Source: Chitinophaga niastensis (GTDB taxonomy: Bacteria > Bacteroidota > Bacteroidia > Chitinophagales > Chitinophagaceae). From it: a stretch of DNA of 64,000 nt. Shown here piece by piece: positions 53,166 to 63,243 of this stretch. The position numbers were made by a program, and so were the translations under genes. The stretch is taken from contig NZ_PYAW01000002.1 of NCBI RefSeq assembly GCF_003014755.1, forward strand, positions 992,001 to 1,056,000, in the 5' to 3' direction. Positions within the stretch are counted from its first letter, which is position 1. The number at the start of each line of letters is the position of its first letter. Below the pieces are notes generated by a model, which worked only from the letters and a program-made list of their open reading frames with translations, searched no databases and was not told the DNA's origin.

Positions 53166-56100
53166 TTAAAAGGTGACATTTACACCGAAATTATAAGTGG
53201 CATACAGTGGATAAACATTATTGTCGATACCCACATTGTTTGGTGTGCCGCCTATTTCAGGAGAGAACCCTCTGTACTTAAAAAAGTTGAAAGCATTTTG
53301 CGCATTCAGGTATACGCGCAGTTTTTTCATTTTCCACCGGTCTGTAACCATTGCTGGCAGGCTATAACCCAATTGCATGGTCCTGATCCTGAAGTAACTG
53401 CCGCTTTCTACGAAGAAGGAGTTGGGGAGATAATTTTGTCTGCCACCAATAATAGCAGAAGGATAGCTGTTGGAAGTGCCTTCCCCATGCCATCTCTTAT
53501 CATAAAAATCTTTGGTAAAATTTTCATTGCCATACCGCAGTCCAAGGTTGGCATTATATACATCTACGCCGGCTACTCCCTGGAAATCGAGGGTCAGATC
53601 AAAGTCTTTGTACGTGAAGTAAGTATTGATGCCATAAGTATATTTCGGATTAGGATTACCCAGCGGCACACGGTCGTTGAAATCTATCTTACCATCCGGT
53701 TTGCCATGGGAGCCGCTAACATCGCGGTATTTGAAGTCACCCGCTTTTGCGTTGGGTTGTGCGGAGGCCGCAGCTTCTGCATCTGTTTGAAAAATTCCAT
53801 CTACCTGGTAACCGAAGAACTGGCCTATAGGCTGACCAACTATTGTGCGGGTACCCAGTGCACCGCCTGTAGCTGCATTGCCACCACCATAGATAGGATT
53901 GCCGCCGGTTTCAACAGACAGCACCTTGTTGTTATTGATGCCGAGGTTAGCACCAATAGCATAGCTGAATGATTTTTTTCCGATCCCGTCTTTCCAGTTC
54001 ACGCTGAACTCCATACCACGGTTTTGAAAATTGGCCTGGTTGGTGATGATAGTGCTGGACTTTGTGCCTACAGATCCCGGAAAGGGTACATCAAAGATAG
54101 CCAGCTCTGTTCTCTTATTGTAATAGCCTGCTTCTACATACAACCTGTTATTCAGTACGCTGGCTTCCAGTCCGATGTCTGTTCCTGCAGCCCTTTCCCA
54201 ATAGGTAACCGGAGCTACAATAGAATTGATGCTGGCACCGGTATTAACATTGCCACCCAAAATAGCGGTGAGATAAGGATCCTGCGCTACTCTTAAAACG
54301 GACAGATTGGAAGGTACAGAAGCATTGCCTATTTTACCCCAGCTACCGCGCAGTTTAAGGTTATCAAATATGCGGGTATTTTTCAGGAAAGGTTCTTCAC
54401 TGATCACCCAACCCACCCCAACGGATGGGAAATAACCCCAGCGCTGATTACCGTAGAATTTGGATGATCCGTCTGCGCGCATGGAGGCGGTTAACAGGTA
54501 TTTGTTTTTGTATGCATAGTTAACGCGGCTAAAATAAGAAGACACTGTATACAGATCTCCTTCATCTTTTACCTCGCGTCCGTCTGTATTACCCAGTCTC
54601 AGGTAATGATCTCCTTCGCTGTTGTTAGGAACGTTTTGTGCAGAAGCAATCAGTTTGTAGAATTTGTATTGTTGTGCAGACTGTCCGGCTAATACCCGCA
54701 GACTGTGATCTCCGAATTTGTTGTCATAAGTGAGGGTGTTTTCTACAATCCAGCTCTGACGGTCTGTGTTGGTGCGCATCAGCACACTGATATCGTTCCG
54801 TTGTTTAATGGTGGCTGCATACACAGGCGTATAGTTTCTGATGATACTATCACCATATTCTCCGCCTGCGCTGGTATGAAAGGTAAAGTGTTTGGCAAAA
54901 CGCAGATCAGCATATACGCTACCGGTAACCACATGTCTTTTGGTAGTCTGGTTGTAAAAATCCAGTGTTGCCTGTGGGTTGTTAGCAGGACCGTCGCCCA
55001 GGTTGTATTTGCCGGGATCTCCATACGAGCCGTCTGCATTGTGCACCGGCACTACAGGAGCAGAGTTATATAGCTGCGTAAAAATAAACTCTGGTATATC
55101 ATTGGAACTATACACAGAGGCGGTAACTGTATAACCAATTCTTAACGGTTCAAATACCTGGAAGTCATTTTGCAAACGGGCAGTAAAGCGGGAAAAGTCG
55201 TTGGTTTTTACGATCCCTTCCTGTTTGAGATACCCTACTGAAAAGTTATAGGTAGATTTTTCTGAGCCACCACTTACTGATACCTGGTGGTTGGTAACGA
55301 GGGCATTCCGCAGCGCTTCATTATACCAGTTGGTGCCCTGGCCAAAATCATTCGGATTTAAAACATCGGTGGTCTGCCCGTTTTGTTTGTTGAGTTCATT
55401 CACCAGGATAGCATATTCATGGGCATTGGCCATTTTCACTTTGTTGGTCACCCGTTGTATGCCTACAAATCCGTTGTAGTTGACCACTGGCTTACCTGCT
55501 TTCCCTTTTTTGGTAGTGATCAGCACCACGCCGTTAGCCGCGCGGATACCGTAAATAGCTTCGCTGGAAGCGTCTTTGAGGATGCTCATATTTTCAATAT
55601 CCGCCGGATTTAAGAAGCTGATATCGTCGTACCAGACACCATCTACTACATAGAGTGGATTAGGGCTGCCATATATGGTGCCGGTTCCTCTTATTTTTAT
55701 ACCGGGGGAAGCACCTGGTTTTCCGCTGTTGATGATCTGCACACCGGCTACTTTGCCTTGCAAACCGCTTACTGCATTGGGTACGGGCTGTTTGGAAATT
55801 TCTTCTCCTTTTACCTGGGCAATAGCACCAGTGATATCTACCTTACGTTGCATGCAATATCCCACTACCACTACTTCTTCTACCTGGTTCACTGTTTCTG
55901 ACATGGTTATATCTATCACGGCTCTGTTGTTAACAGGAACTTCCTGGCTGGCAAAGCCGATGAAAGTAACAACCAGCGTACTGTTTTCAGGAGCGGTGAG
56001 GGTATAGTTACCATCGTTATTTGTAACAGTTCCGTGGGAACTACCTTTGATGCTGATGGTAACGCCCGGAAGTGGCTGTCCGCCTTTATTGCTGGTAACT

Positions 56101-56495
56101 TTTCCCGTGATCTTTATATCCTGTATCTGCGGGGCATCAGACATGATCACTACCAGGTTATTTTCTGTTAACTTATACCGGAGGGTAGTGCCGGTTAATA
56201 TGGTATTCATCAATTCCTCAATACTGGAATTGGTGACATTTACATTTACTTTTTTACGGATTTCTGTTAACGCATTATTGTACAGAAACCGGTAATTACC
56301 CTGTTGTTCAATACTGCTCAGTACATGCGCAATCTCCACCTTCTTCAGTTTCAGGGTAATGGTAGCCTGACCTTTCAGTGTAGCAGATACCTGGAGAAAA
56401 CACACGAGTAGTAATAACGCGGTGAGTTTCATAATTAAAAGAGCTTTTTTCAGGGCATAAAAATTCCGATCCCTAAAGATTAGCGATTTTTTCAT
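53166..56495 (-). CDS. SusC/RagA-family TonB-linked outer-membrane protein with STN domain
   Basis: Protein of 1109 residues from the ATG at 56495; the longer frame adds 19 residues with no signal character. An N-terminal signal region (LTALLLLVCFLQVSA) leads to an STN domain (about 45-115), then a carboxypeptidase-like domain (PLPGVTISIKGSSHGTVTNN), a plug with VVVGYCMQRKVDITGAI, VSGLQGKVAGVQI, DASSEAIYGIRAANGVVLI and a barrel ending FGVNVTF. It imports glycan fragments. It is regulated through the FecR and ECF sigma genes upstream, whose order is the standard one. Confidence 0.95.
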   Translation of the reverse strand: MKKSLIFRDRNFYALKKALLIMKLTALLLLVCFLQVSATLKGQATITLKLKKVEIAHVLSSIEQQGNYRFLYNNALTEIRKKVNVNVTNSSIEELMNTILTGTTLRYKLTENNLVVIMSDAPQIQDIKITGKVTSNKGGQPLPGVTISIKGSSHGTVTNNDGNYTLTAPENSTLVVTFIGFASQEVPVNNRAVIDITMSETVNQVEEVVVVGYCMQRKVDITGAIAQVKGEEISKQPVPNAVSGLQGKVAGVQIINSGKPGASPGIKIRGTGTIYGSPNPLYVVDGVWYDDISFLNPADIENMSILKDASSEAIYGIRAANGVVLITTKKGKAGKPVVNYNGFVGIQRVTNKVKMANAHEYAILVNELNKQNGQTTDVLNPNDFGQGTNWYNEALRNALVTNHQVSVSGGSEKSTYNFSVGYLKQEGIVKTNDFSRFTARLQNDFQVFEPLRIGYTVTASVYSSNDIPEFIFTQLYNSAPVVPVHNADGSYGDPGKYNLGDGPANNPQATLDFYNQTTKRHVVTGSVYADLRFAKHFTFHTSAGGEYGDSIIRNYTPVYAATIKQRNDISVLMRTNTDRQSWIVENTLTYDNKFGDHSLRVLAGQSAQQYKFYKLIASAQNVPNNSEGDHYLRLGNTDGREVKDEGDLYTVSSYFSRVNYAYKNKYLLTASMRADGSSKFYGNQRWGYFPSVGVGWVISEEPFLKNTRIFDNLKLRGSWGKIGNASVPSNLSVLRVAQDPYLTAILGGNVNTGASINSIVAPVTYWERAAGTDIGLEASVLNNRLYVEAGYYNKRTELAIFDVPFPGSVGTKSSTIITNQANFQNRGMEFSVNWKDGIGKKSFSYAIGANLGINNNKVLSVETGGNPIYGGGNAATGGALGTRTIVGQPIGQFFGYQVDGIFQTDAEAAASAQPNAKAGDFKYRDVSGSHGKPDGKIDFNDRVPLGNPNPKYTYGINTYFTYKDFDLTLDFQGVAGVDVYNANLGLRYGNENFTKDFYDKRWHGEGTSNSYPSAIIGGRQNYLPNSFFVESGSYFRIRTMQLGYSLPAMVTDRWKMKKLRVYLNAQNAFNFFKYRGFSPEIGGTPNNVGIDNNVYPLYATYNFGVNVTF

Positions 56496-56656
56496 ACATT
56501 TAAATATAGATGTGATAGTAATGGAAGCTTTGCTGCTTTTGATTGTAAGCAAAATTTCCTTTTCGCTTCTTCGGGAAATGTTGGCGCATTTCCCGTTTTT
56601 TATATTCCCTGTTTTATGAGCTGTTGTAAATACGTTTTTTCATAACGGAGGATTTA

Positions 56657-57736
56657 TTAGTTGATAGTAATGTCATTGTCGTGCATGGAATAATGGAAAG
56701 CGGCGGTCATTTTTAAGGCATTTAATGCCTGTTGCACGGTTTCATGTGCAAAGATTCCGGTAAACCGCAGTTCTTCTTTTTGTTTATCTGTAAAATGAAT
56801 GGTAACGCCGTAGAACCGTTCCATATGTTGCGCCAGTTCTGCAAAGGACTCATCTTTAAATACCAGTTTATGATCCAGCCAGGAGGTTTCCGTGATCGCG
56901 TTTTCTTTGGCTGCATAATGGCTGACAGGCTGAATAATGACAGCCGTTGCGGTATTGGCATTGCGCGCAGCAGTTGGAATAGCGGCTACTTCATTTAGTA
57001 CTACAATCTTTTCATTGGGCTTCAGAATAACGCTTGCTACCGTTCTGTTTTTCGGTATCGCTTCAATGCTGCCCGATATCAATGCTGCTTCTGTTGTTTT
57101 ATCATCCGGATATGATCTCACGTTGAATCTCGTGCCCAGCACCCGGATATCCATAGTAGCGGTGTGGATAACGAATGGATGACTGGCCTGTTTTACCACA
57201 TCAAAAAAAGCTTCCCCGATAAGGGTAACGGCCCTGTTGCCATTGCTGAATTGTTTATCATAAATGAGTTTACTGCCTCCGTTTAGCCATACCCGTGTAC
57301 CATCGGGTAGCACCAGACTTGTGCGGGAGCCGTTGCGGGTGGCTACCTCACTGAGTGCGGCGGGCACTGCTTTGCGTACCGTAACAGCGCGCCATAATGA
57401 TATGGTTACAATAATGCCGGCTACCGCTGCTGCAGCCCATAAATACCGGCGTAAAGGACCTTTTATGGCTACCAGTTTGCCAGGTACCTCTTTGTTCATA
57501 TCACCTATCGGGATACCTTTTTCCTGCATCCGGAGGATATGCCTTTCATGGGCAGCAGCGGCATTATCTTCCTGCTGAGGAGGCAACGTTTTTTGCCAGA
57601 TATCGGTGAGTGTATTGGCCGGAGAATGAAGTTCGGGATGGGATTGCAGTAACTGCTCCAGCTCCTGCAATTCTGCTGCAGATGCCTCGCCGGATAGTTT
57701 TCTCCCTATAAGTTCCCATATGCGCCTGGTTGTCAT
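56657..57736 (-). CDS. FecR-type anti-sigma regulator
   Basis: Protein of 359 residues. It has a cytoplasmic part with IWELIGRKLSGEASAAELQE, one membrane helix at about 92-112 (LWAAAAVAGIIVTISLW), a FecR domain with LPDGTRVWLNGGSKLIYDK, LIGEAFFDV and VLGTRFNVRSYPDD, and a DUF4974 end with FAELAQHMERFYGVTIHF. It transmits the substrate-bound state of the SusC STN domain to the sigma factor encoded just upstream. Confidence 0.94.
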   Translation of the reverse strand: MTTRRIWELIGRKLSGEASAAELQELEQLLQSHPELHSPANTLTDIWQKTLPPQQEDNAAAAHERHILRMQEKGIPIGDMNKEVPGKLVAIKGPLRRYLWAAAAVAGIIVTISLWRAVTVRKAVPAALSEVATRNGSRTSLVLPDGTRVWLNGGSKLIYDKQFSNGNRAVTLIGEAFFDVVKQASHPFVIHTATMDIRVLGTRFNVRSYPDDKTTEAALISGSIEAIPKNRTVASVILKPNEKIVVLNEVAAIPTAARNANTATAVIIQPVSHYAAKENAITETSWLDHKLVFKDESFAELAQHMERFYGVTIHFTDKQKEELRFTGIFAHETVQQALNALKMTAAFHYSMHDNDITIN

Positions 57737-57824
57737 AACGTGAAAAAGGATGCTCTGCTATAAGGATCCCGTTTCTTTTAAAATCTACTAAAAGAAAATA
57801 AAAAAAATTATGGAGGCAGCCGGA

Positions 57825-58433
57825 TTATAAGCGGACAGGCTTTTTCAGGGTGGTATTAATGGCCCGGGCAATCTTTGCCAGCGCAATGGACAGCTGGCTA
57901 TCTATTGTTTTAACGGAGATATTTAATATTTCTGCGATCTCCTTGTACTTCAGGCCATCTTCCTTTATAAGCTTAAAAATGAGCTTGCAACGTGGCGGCA
58001 GTGAGCTGACCGCCTTTTCATAGGAGGCTATCAGTTCAGCATTTACTATGAGTTCTTCGGGATTATAATCAGGACTTTCTATGTCCACAACTACCTCGTC
58101 GATGGAAATGGCTGCTTTTTTTTGTTGTTTAAGTAAATATTTCAGGGAGAGATTTTTTGTACTGACATACAGATACACTTTAAGATGAGCTATTTCAGGC
58201 AGCCGCCGGCGCATCTCCCAGATATTGATGAAAACATCAGATACCACTTCCTCCGCTACCTGGTTGGAGCGTACAAATGAATTGGCAAACTGTAGTAATG
58301 GATTGTAGAAATGGATGAACAGTTCTTTGTATGCTGCTTCATCATCGTACAAGGTAATACGGCGTTGCAATTCCTGTATGTGAGAGACGTGGAACATCAG
58401 ATGTTGGCTGCTTTCCCTGCCAAGATAAATCAA
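57825..58433 (-). CDS. RNA polymerase ECF-type sigma-70 factor
   Basis: Sigma factor of 202 residues. Region 2 (about 30-95) has LFIHFYNPLLQFANSFV and VSDVFINIWEMRRRL; region 4 (about 135-190) has SLPPRCKLIFKLIKEDGLKY and EIAEILNISVKTIDSQLSIA. A shorter start at MFHVSHIQELQ (58397) would remove 12 residues. It activates the downstream SusC/SusD locus when released by FecR. It is the first gene of the regulatory pair, with an 88-base gap to FecR. Confidence 0.94.
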   Translation of the reverse strand: MIYLGRESSQHLMFHVSHIQELQRRITLYDDEAAYKELFIHFYNPLLQFANSFVRSNQVAEEVVSDVFINIWEMRRRLPEIAHLKVYLYVSTKNLSLKYLLKQQKKAAISIDEVVVDIESPDYNPEELIVNAELIASYEKAVSSLPPRCKLIFKLIKEDGLKYKEIAEILNISVKTIDSQLSIALAKIARAINTTLKKPVRL

Positions 58434-58492
58434 AAATCAATATGAGCCGTCAAAGCCGAAGGTTGTTTGACGGAGCGGGCGTATTGATTTTT
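58432..58492. terminator. Long imperfect hairpin between ABC permease and sigma genes
   Basis: Outer stem AAAAATCAATA at 58432-58442 with TATTGATTTTT at 58482-58492, and inner stem CCGTCAAA at 58447-58454 with TTTGACGG at 58466-58473. On the minus strand it lies after the permease stop and immediately before the sigma gene. Confidence 0.65.
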
Positions 58493-58555
58493 CATCTCGT
58501 TGTTTTATCAGGTGAAAGCAGCCACAATGATGGCATCAACAAAATTTTGAGCTTC

Positions 58556-60934
58556 TTATTCTGTTCTCAGATTTTTAACCGGATTGGCAAGGGCCGCTTT
58601 AATGGCCTGGAAACTTACGGTCAGCAAAGTAATGATAGTTATCGTAGCCGCTGTTATGAGGAAGATATCAAATCCAATGTGGATGCGATATGCAAAATAA
58701 TTCAGCCAGTTATTCATGAGCCACCATACAAGCAGGAAAGCTAATACCACAGCAATCAGCACCAATTTGAAAAATTCCTTTGATACCAGGAAAGCAACAC
58801 TGCTTATCGAAGCACCAACAACTTTGCGGATACTGATTTCTTTTTGTCTTCTTTGTGCGGTAAATGCTGAGAGGCCAAATAAGCCAAGACAGGATATAAT
58901 GATGGCCAGGCCCGCAAAGTAACGGGATAAAATACCCACTCTTTTTTCTGAGGAATAAAGTGCCTGGTAATCATCATCCAGAAAACGATAATCAAACGCC
59001 ATCCCGTGATTAAAAGCTAAGTAAGACTGTTTTATTTTTTCTATCGTTTGTTGTTCCATGTTGCCGTTAATTTTAACGATCACATTAGGCATAACAGGGA
59101 AAACCTGGAAGAAGCATGGTTTCACCGTTTGGTATAATGATTCAAAGTTGAAGTCGGCAGCAATGCCTACAATTTGTCGCTGCTCACCCCAGAGTTGAAT
59201 GGTTTTTCCTACAGGATCTTTTAACCCCATGCTTTTTATAGCAGTTTCATTCAGGATAATCTCTTTATGCGAATTGACATTGCCGGAAAAATTTCGCCCT
59301 TCTTTAATATTGATACCAGCAGTTTCAAGGAAATTATAGCCTACTTCAAGATTGGAAAAATCAATATTTGTATTTTTATTTTTCCCTGGCCATTCGAGTG
59401 CGGAGGTGCCACCATGGTCGCCCAGCAGGTTATGATAATAGCTGGAAGTATTGATTACCCCCGGGATATTTTTTAGTTCATTTACAAAAGCAATGGCATT
59501 ATTCATTTTTACAGTATCCATCGCCAATGGAATTTCAAAATGAATAATATTATCCCTGTTATATCCCAGGTTCTTTGATTGTATATAGTTTAATTGTTTG
59601 TAGACGATTAAAACAGCGGCAATAAAAAGAACAGATAAAGTAAACTGAAATACTATCAAACCTTTACGTATCAGCAGTTCTCCGAAGGAAGTATTTAATT
59701 TGCCTTTTAATACTTTTAACGGGTTAAAACGGGAAAGATAGAAAGCCGGGTAGCTGCCTGCTAGAAGGCCGGTAAGTATTGTAATGCCCAGAACAACGGA
59801 AATAAGCATGCTATTAACATGCAGACTCAATTGTTTACCGGCAATTTCATTAAACACCGGTAATAAAAAAAAGATGAGGATAATAGCAACGAACAGGGAT
59901 AAAAAAGCCATTAGCGTGGATTCGCCTAAGTACTGCAAAATAAGCCCACCGCGACTGGCGCCCATTACTTTTTTAATACCTATTTCTTTCATCCTCCGGG
60001 AAGCCTTTGCTGTAGACAAATTCATGAAATTGATACAGGCAATCATCAGTATCAGTATCGCGATAATGGAGAACAATTTTACATAGGTGATCCTGCCACC
60101 TGCCTGTACACCGTTTTCATAGTTCCCATGAAGATATCTGTCGGAGAACCGTGTAAGAAATAAGCTGCTGGCGGCATCTTTATCTTTTTGTTGTACAAAA
60201 CCTTTCATCTTATTATTGAGCAGATCAATATTGGTCCCGTTTTTTACAATTACATAAGTGCTCGGGTCATTGTTCCCCCACTGCAATAATTCGGGTCTTT
60301 TTTCCAGGAACAGGCTGTAATTGAACAGGAGGTCAAATTGATCAGTGGCGGATGAAGGATTTTTTTTAAAGATGCCGGAGATCGTAAACAAGCCACCAAA
60401 CTCCTGTTGATCCCATTTTAATGATTTGCCAACAATATTTTCTGTTGTATGGAAAAGTTTTTTTGCGAGTTCTTCGGAGATAACAACAAAAGATTTATCA
60501 GTGAGCACCTGGTCTTTGTTGCCTGCTATAAGATGACAGGTAAAAACATTGAAATAATCTTTTCCAACGTACTGCCCGCTTGCTTTGATATGTGTATCCC
60601 CATTTGAAAGAATACCTTTATACGGAAACCAGGAAGCAGGAAGTACAGATACAGCATGCTCAACTTCCGGTATTTCTTCCCCTAATGATTTGGCCAACAG
60701 CCCCGGCGTAGCCGGCATTGTTTTGATGCCACCATCCGCTTTCTGGTTAGCCATCACCTGGTAAAGCTGTGGATCTTTTTCATTGTACTTGTCTACATTC
60801 AATTCATCCGAGATCCATAACCATATGAATAAGGAGCAGGCCAAACCTGTAGACAATCCTAACAGGTTAAGAATGGTAAACTGGCGGTCTTTAAGAAGAT
60901 TACGCCATATAATACTGATGTTGTATTTAAACAT
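58556..60934 (-). CDS. MacB/FtsX-type ABC transporter permease
   Basis: Membrane protein of 792 residues from the ATG at 60934; the longer frame adds 19 residues of poor character. It has the duplicated FtsX layout: N-terminal helix (LNLLGLSTGLACSLFIWLWI), a large periplasmic MacB core domain (about 45-270), three helices with IIAILILMIACINFMNLSTA, the repeat second half with a further periplasmic part, and a last set of helices (GLAIIISCLGLFGLSAFTAQ). RRQKEISIRKVVGAS is the usual cytoplasmic motif. No ATPase gene is adjacent, which is common for this family in Bacteroidota. It may export peptides or resist antibiotics. Confidence 0.92.
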   Translation of the reverse strand: MFKYNISIIWRNLLKDRQFTILNLLGLSTGLACSLFIWLWISDELNVDKYNEKDPQLYQVMANQKADGGIKTMPATPGLLAKSLGEEIPEVEHAVSVLPASWFPYKGILSNGDTHIKASGQYVGKDYFNVFTCHLIAGNKDQVLTDKSFVVISEELAKKLFHTTENIVGKSLKWDQQEFGGLFTISGIFKKNPSSATDQFDLLFNYSLFLEKRPELLQWGNNDPSTYVIVKNGTNIDLLNNKMKGFVQQKDKDAASSLFLTRFSDRYLHGNYENGVQAGGRITYVKLFSIIAILILMIACINFMNLSTAKASRRMKEIGIKKVMGASRGGLILQYLGESTLMAFLSLFVAIILIFFLLPVFNEIAGKQLSLHVNSMLISVVLGITILTGLLAGSYPAFYLSRFNPLKVLKGKLNTSFGELLIRKGLIVFQFTLSVLFIAAVLIVYKQLNYIQSKNLGYNRDNIIHFEIPLAMDTVKMNNAIAFVNELKNIPGVINTSSYYHNLLGDHGGTSALEWPGKNKNTNIDFSNLEVGYNFLETAGINIKEGRNFSGNVNSHKEIILNETAIKSMGLKDPVGKTIQLWGEQRQIVGIAADFNFESLYQTVKPCFFQVFPVMPNVIVKINGNMEQQTIEKIKQSYLAFNHGMAFDYRFLDDDYQALYSSEKRVGILSRYFAGLAIIISCLGLFGLSAFTAQRRQKEISIRKVVGASISSVAFLVSKEFFKLVLIAVVLAFLLVWWLMNNWLNYFAYRIHIGFDIFLITAATITIITLLTVSFQAIKAALANPVKNLRTE

Positions 60935-61198
60935 TACATCTTTGTTTATAGAGAAATGAAATAGTGAGTGACGTGTGCTGTACAAATACAATACCTGATA
61001 GCTAATACCTGAAAATCATGAATTTACAGGAAAATTATAATACTGTTTGTCCGCTTTTGATACAGCAGGTGTTCATTTCCGATCGCCTGCTGTAGTTCAG
61101 CAGTTCAGGGTATTTTCCTGCTCATAAAATGTGCGTACCTTTAATTGACCCCAATATCCCCCGAAACCGCAATCCCATTCACCCTAAAAATTCTTTTT

Positions 61199-62002
61199 AT
61201 GGCAAAAGCAAAAGCAAAACAAACAACGCCCGTAAAGTATAAAATGGGTTGGCTCCCCGACTTACCTGATGCCAGGGATTATATGTATGCCGCCCCATTA
61301 AAAGTAATGCAACAACTTCCTGCAAAAACTGACCTGAGCAATGGCTTTGGTAAAATTTACGATCAGGGAGCGCTCGGCAGTTGCACCGCCAACGCTTTAT
61401 CCGGCGCATTTCAGTTCGACCGGAAAAAACAAACCAACAAATTATTTTACCCATCCCGGCTTTTCATTTACTATAATGAACGTGCTTTGGAGCATACAGT
61501 AAGCACAGACAGTGGTGCTTTTTTGCGGGATGGTATTAAGTCGCTCAATAAACAAGGCGTTTGTGATGAAACACACTGGCCCTATGACGATACTTCTGCC
61601 CCCGGAGCAAAGTTCGCTGTAAAGCCTCCAAAATCTTGCTACACGAGTGGTTTGAAGAATCAGATACTTGGGTACCAGCGTCTCATATTAAATCTGAATA
61701 CACTCAAAGGTTGCCTCGCAGAAGGTTATCCATTTGTTTTCGGTTTTACAGTATACACCAGCTTTATATCTGATGCAGTGAGGACTACCGGGATAATGCC
61801 AATGCCTGATCTGTTAACAGAACAAGTAGAAGGTGGTCATGCAACAGTGGCTGTAGGCTACGACGACGCGCGGCAGGCAGTGCTGGTGCGTAATTCCTGG
61901 GGAGAAAACTGGGGATTAAAAGGTTTTTTCTGGATGCCATACGCCTATATTTCCAGCGCAGCATATTGCAGTGATTTCTGGACTATCCGGGTAGTAGCAT
62001 AG
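61199..62002 (+). CDS. C1-family papain-like cysteine peptidase
   Basis: Protein of 267 residues from the ATG at 61199. It has no classical signal peptide, and a Lys-rich start MAKAKAKQTTPVK precedes the domain. The papain-type catalytic set is complete: Gln56 and Cys62 in QGALGSCTANA, His214 in EGGHATVAVGYDD, and Asn232 in RNSWGENWG. There is no obvious propeptide inhibitory motif, so it could be active once made. The role may be peptide turnover or processing. It is monocistronic with its own terminator. Confidence 0.92.
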   Translation: MAKAKAKQTTPVKYKMGWLPDLPDARDYMYAAPLKVMQQLPAKTDLSNGFGKIYDQGALGSCTANALSGAFQFDRKKQTNKLFYPSRLFIYYNERALEHTVSTDSGAFLRDGIKSLNKQGVCDETHWPYDDTSAPGAKFAVKPPKSCYTSGLKNQILGYQRLILNLNTLKGCLAEGYPFVFGFTVYTSFISDAVRTTGIMPMPDLLTEQVEGGHATVAVGYDDARQAVLVRNSWGENWGLKGFFWMPYAYISSAAYCSDFWTIRVVA

Positions 62003-62020
62003 CAGCCTGGTCACAAACTA

Positions 62021-62050
62021 AAAAGGCATCGATACAAACCGATGCCTTTT
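62021..62050. terminator. Bidirectional terminator
   Basis: Perfect 11-bp stem AAAAGGCATCG at 62021-62031 with CGATGCCTTTT at 62040-62050 between convergent genes. Confidence 0.85.
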
Positions 62051-62057
62051 CAGGAAA

Positions 62058-63125
62058 TTAATATTGACCTAAATAAGCAGCTATTACCTGCAATCGCATT
62101 TTATTCAGATCAACCGTATTGGTATTTGATAATAAAATAAATGTCAGATCTTTATCTACCAGGTGCACCCAGTTGGAATGATGCCCATAACCTCCTCCTT
62201 GTCTTTCAGCAAAAACAGTATTTACATTACCGAATTTTCTCGGATATACCCAAAGGCCAAATGCTGCATCACCAAGGTTTTTATAGGAAGTAAGCATGAG
62301 GTCAACCGTTTCTTTTTTTAGTATAGTGTGGTTGAAAAGGGCCTGATCAAAAATTAACAGATCTTCCGGTGTAGAATACATCGCCCCGGCTGAATAGAGG
62401 TTATCTATGTAATAATTAGTAGGCATCGTTAATTTGGTGTTGCTGCTGTCTTCTGTAGCATAACCTTCGGCCATACCCTTTATAATATCATTATGATGCA
62501 GATAATCTGTATGCTGCATTTTAAGCGGAATCAATATCTTTTCTCTTAATACATCTTCGTATGGTTTTCTACAAATATTTTCAATTATTTTACCCAGTAT
62601 AATGTAATCGCCATTGTTGTAATTAAATTTAGTGCCGGGCGTATCGATCAATTTTTCTGAACAGTATTTTGTAATAAAAGTATCCACCGTCCATATATCA
62701 TTACTGTATACATCCAAAACGTCCTTCATCTCTTTGGTATCTCTGCCGCTACTATAGGTAAGGAGGTTTCTGATAGTAGCTTTTTTACCGGCTTCGCCTT
62801 TGTATTCAGGATAGTAAGTGGATATAGTAGCATCTAAATTGATCCTTTTTTGTTCATACAGCTGCATGATTAAAACAGCTGTAAATGTTTTAGTAACAGA
62901 AAAAATATGAAATCTTGATGCTTCAGAGAATTTGATGTCATAGTGTCTGTTGGCAATTCCTGTATATTTCAGATAATCTATTTTCCCGCTTTTTGCAATC
63001 AATACCACACCATTAAAATTGCTATTGGTGACGCAGGAATCTATCACCTTATTGACTTTGCTTATTTGCCCGTACGCTGTATTTCCCAATGCAAGTACCA
63101 GTATAAGGATAATGTTTTTCATCAA
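62058..63125 (-). CDS. Beta-lactamase-family serine hydrolase
   Basis: Protein of 355 residues with signal peptide (ALGNTAYGQI). The class C beta-lactamase/DD-peptidase fold has its catalytic SxxK as SVTK (Ser76, Lys79) in RFHIFSVTKTFTAV and the YxN motif as FNYNNGDY. The third motif near GGYGHHSNWVH is HHS rather than the usual HxG or KTG, so activity is uncertain. Many members are esterases or peptidases, not resistance enzymes. The start has two adjacent ATG codons. Confidence 0.88.
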   Translation of the reverse strand: MMKNIILILVLALGNTAYGQISKVNKVIDSCVTNSNFNGVVLIAKSGKIDYLKYTGIANRHYDIKFSEASRFHIFSVTKTFTAVLIMQLYEQKRINLDATISTYYPEYKGEAGKKATIRNLLTYSSGRDTKEMKDVLDVYSNDIWTVDTFITKYCSEKLIDTPGTKFNYNNGDYIILGKIIENICRKPYEDVLREKILIPLKMQHTDYLHHNDIIKGMAEGYATEDSSNTKLTMPTNYYIDNLYSAGAMYSTPEDLLIFDQALFNHTILKKETVDLMLTSYKNLGDAAFGLWVYPRKFGNVNTVFAERQGGGYGHHSNWVHLVDKDLTFILLSNTNTVDLNKMRLQVIAAYLGQY

Positions 63126-63243
63126 AATTTAAGTGTTAAAGTGATGGGTATTTTGCATCTAATCTATGTTTTTTTTATCATTAGTTAATATAATAGAAAA
63201 TGGGACGAATGGCATAATTGATAGTCATGACTATCATAAGCCT

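Noticed and set aside
62058..63125. Beta-lactamase resistance gene
   Set aside because: The third active-site motif is not the KTG of true resistance enzymes; the family includes many esterases and peptidases.
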